This document shows positions 62,568-64,000 of a DNA stretch of 64,000 bases, one piece after another. Below the pieces are notes generated by a model. That model did no database searches. It was given only the letters and a program-made list of their open reading frames with translations, and was not told the origin of the DNA. This stretch comes from an uncultured Bacteroidales bacterium (lineage in GTDB: Bacteria; Bacteroidota; Bacteroidia; Bacteroidales; WCHB1-69), in contig OMYJ01000006.1 in the NCBI GenBank assembly GCA_900315245.1, positions 124,001-188,000 on the forward strand. Reading direction: 5' to 3'. The position numbers and the translations under genes are program-made. Numbering within the stretch: position 1 is the stretch's first letter; every line of letters starts with the position of its first letter.

Positions 62568-63656
62568 ATGAATAACGGACAAATCGGAATGGGCGGTTTC
62601 AATATTCTGCCAAAATGCGTAAAGAATCTGCTCATCATCAACACTTTGGTGTTCTTTGCCACTTTTGTGTTCTCACGAGCGCACATCTGCGACCTGAACC
62701 AGTGGCTGGGACTTCACTACATCAGCGCCCCCGATTTTCACCCGTGGCAGTTCGTCACCTACATGTTCATGCACGGCAATTTCGGGCATCTGTTTTTCAA
62801 CATGTTCGCTTTATGGATGTTCGGCGCAGCAGTGGAAAACTATTGGGGCACCAAGAAATTCCTGATTTATTACCTGATTACCGGCATCGGCGCGGCACTC
62901 ACCCACTACCTGATCACGTTTGTGGAAGTGGGTCCTACCATGCTGCTTTTCAACCAGTTCTTGGATGCGCCATCCATCGACACATATCGTCATTTAGTCG
63001 AAAACAACCACATTACGCAGTTGCAGAGTGCCTTGCAGAATAACTACGGTGTGTTACAACGCAGCCCGGAATCACTCAACGAACTTGTGGCCGCAACCAT
63101 GTCACTGCAAGACAACTATTTGAACAGTTTTGTGCTGATCGGCGCGTCAGGCGCGGTTTATGGTGTGCTGTTAGCCTTCGGCATGATGTTCCCCAACTCC
63201 CCGATTTACATCTACTTCCTGTTCCCTATAAAAGCGAAATGGTTTGTACTGCTGTACGGCGGCATTGAACTGCTTTACGGTATTATGGGCACCTCCGACG
63301 GGGTGGCGCATTTCGCCCACTTAGGCGGCATGATTTTCGGCATACTGCTCATACTTCTTTGGCGAAAACATAACAACAGAGGAGAAGGCGAACAAGTCTT
63401 TTATAAAATGTCCGACCATTCCGACCAAAAACGGGATTGGAAATGGCCGTTCAGCAGAAGCAAAGAGAAATCCTCAAAATCAAAGTATTACGTGTCACGT
63501 GAAAGTGGCCGTCCTCTTTCTGACGAAGAGTATAATGCCAACCGTCAAGCCGAAAAACAGCGGGTTGACGAAATCCTGGACAAGATATCCGAGAAAGGTT
63601 ACGACGCTTTGTCGGCGGAAGAAAAAGAGTTCCTGTTTCACCATTCCCAGAAATAA
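62568..63656 (+). CDS. Rhomboid-family intramembrane serine protease
   Basis: A 362-residue protein. Membrane helices include LLIINTLVFFATFVF and the FMHGNFGHLFFNMFALWMFG element with its family His/Asn. The catalytic serine is in GASGAVYG and the catalytic histidine in AHFAHLGG. A large loop (~120-175) separates the third and fourth helices. The C-terminal ~90 residues are soluble and basic, ending in a helical element (EEYNANRQAEKQRVDEILDKISEKGYDALSAEEKEFLFHH) often attached to Bacteroidota rhomboids (DUF6576-like). It cleaves membrane-protein substrates within the bilayer; targets are unknown. The stop overlaps the next start (TAATG). Confidence 0.93.
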   Translation: MNNGQIGMGGFNILPKCVKNLLIINTLVFFATFVFSRAHICDLNQWLGLHYISAPDFHPWQFVTYMFMHGNFGHLFFNMFALWMFGAAVENYWGTKKFLIYYLITGIGAALTHYLITFVEVGPTMLLFNQFLDAPSIDTYRHLVENNHITQLQSALQNNYGVLQRSPESLNELVAATMSLQDNYLNSFVLIGASGAVYGVLLAFGMMFPNSPIYIYFLFPIKAKWFVLLYGGIELLYGIMGTSDGVAHFAHLGGMIFGILLILLWRKHNNRGEGEQVFYKMSDHSDQKRDWKWPFSRSKEKSSKSKYYVSRESGRPLSDEEYNANRQAEKQRVDEILDKISEKGYDALSAEEKEFLFHHSQK

Positions 63657-64000
63657 TGGCAAAGAAGAAGAGCAACAGACTGAAAACGATAGGCAAATTC
63701 CTGCTTTTTGCAGCCACTTTCGCATCTGCAATAGCTTTGCTGTTCTCATTTCTTGCCAAAATATTCCCGCCTTCTTTCTCCAGCACCATTGCCTATTGCG
63801 GGCTGCTGTTCCCCTACCTGCTCATCCTCAACTTTGTAATCACCATAATATGGTTAGTGGTGGATTTCTCATGGGCTTTAATTCCTGTTGCCGTTATCTT
63901 GCTGAATGTCAATAATATCGACAAACACTTCCAACTCAGGGGCACCGAAAAGCCTGAAGTGTGCGCCAACTGTCTCAAGGTGATGAGCTATAACGCCAAG
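63656..64000 (+). CDS. Membrane protein, probably of the endonuclease/exonuclease/phosphatase family, partial
   Basis: The first 115 codons of a gene that runs off the right edge. MAKKKSNRLKTIGKFLLFAATFASAIALLFSFLA is followed by two more hydrophobic segments (TIAYCGLLFPYLLILNFVITIIWLVV and WALIPVAVILLNVNNIDKHF), then a soluble stretch ending VCANCLKVMSYNAK. Three N-terminal helices followed by a strand reading KVMSYN(A/V) is the layout of Bacteroidota membrane-attached endonuclease/exonuclease/phosphatase proteins. The catalytic part lies outside the window, so this is a probable call. It overlaps the rhomboid stop by 1 bp, so the two are coupled. Confidence 0.6.
   Translation, partial: MAKKKSNRLKTIGKFLLFAATFASAIALLFSFLAKIFPPSFSSTIAYCGLLFPYLLILNFVITIIWLVVDFSWALIPVAVILLNVNNIDKHFQLRGTEKPEVCANCLKVMSYNAK

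Overview
The window comes from a Bacteroidales-type bacterium (phylum Bacteroidota). About two dozen genes are preceded by the phylum's promoter form, a TAnnTTTG -7 box often followed by GC, with few Shine-Dalgarno sites. Gene content agrees: a lone ftsE, a DUF4296 lipoprotein, a BatA-type membrane protein, a TamB-like protein, GH78 and GxxExxY genes, and intergenic tracts of the ATTGGTTATTG kind. Most genes are moderately GC-rich. A few islands are visibly AT-rich and look acquired.

Layout. 1-9.6 kb is an accessory region. It opens with a minus-strand cluster: a WYL-domain regulator, a 1443-residue fusion of degenerate N6-methyltransferase-like modules, an HsdS-like recognition region and a histidine-kinase-type ATPase, and a receiver-domain protein cut by the window edge. 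Upstream of the WYL gene lie three sites spaced exactly 33 bp apart. Next come a DUF1016 nuclease-like gene and an ORF6N gene, each behind a copy of the same ~425-bp direct repeat, and a relic of a second ORF6N-type gene. 9.6-23.5 kb is mostly housekeeping: MscS-family channel, two acyl-CoA synthetases, free Met-sulfoxide reductase, L25, a LytTR membrane regulator, Nth, TadA, initiator tRNA, ribosomal protein S1, PepD. 23.5-31 kb holds a six-unit 93-bp hairpin array beside a GxxExxY gene, a secreted GH78 rhamnosidase, an AI-2E transporter, a truncated CotH gene, an IS200-like (RAYT-type) transposase and two GC-rich tandem arrays. 30.8-44 kb holds ornithine aminotransferase, TamB plus a second AI-2E transporter, an HdrC/HdrD-like iron-sulfur pair, a coiled-coil nuclease-like protein, an AlkD-like protein and a lipoprotein. 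44-49 kb is one gene: an exonuclease-RecQ-UvrD triple fusion. 49-64 kb holds an HD-DUF1905 fusion, small envelope proteins, gyrB, ftsE, a GT2 glycosyltransferase, mscL, a CCA-adding enzyme, DUF4296, an orphan MutS-type ATPase, a BatA-type protein, aroA, rhomboid and a partial membrane protein.

How parts work together. The first 5.9 kb looks like one inducible unit: an effector-binding regulator, a DNA-binding sensor kinase-like fusion and a receiver partner, with any effector probably just outside the window. It is the best candidate for an undescribed system. The hairpin array beside GxxExxY and the RAYT locus with its arrays are the next most interesting. The rest is core metabolism, translation, envelope and DNA repair, mostly in single genes or short operons with ATGA-type overlaps.
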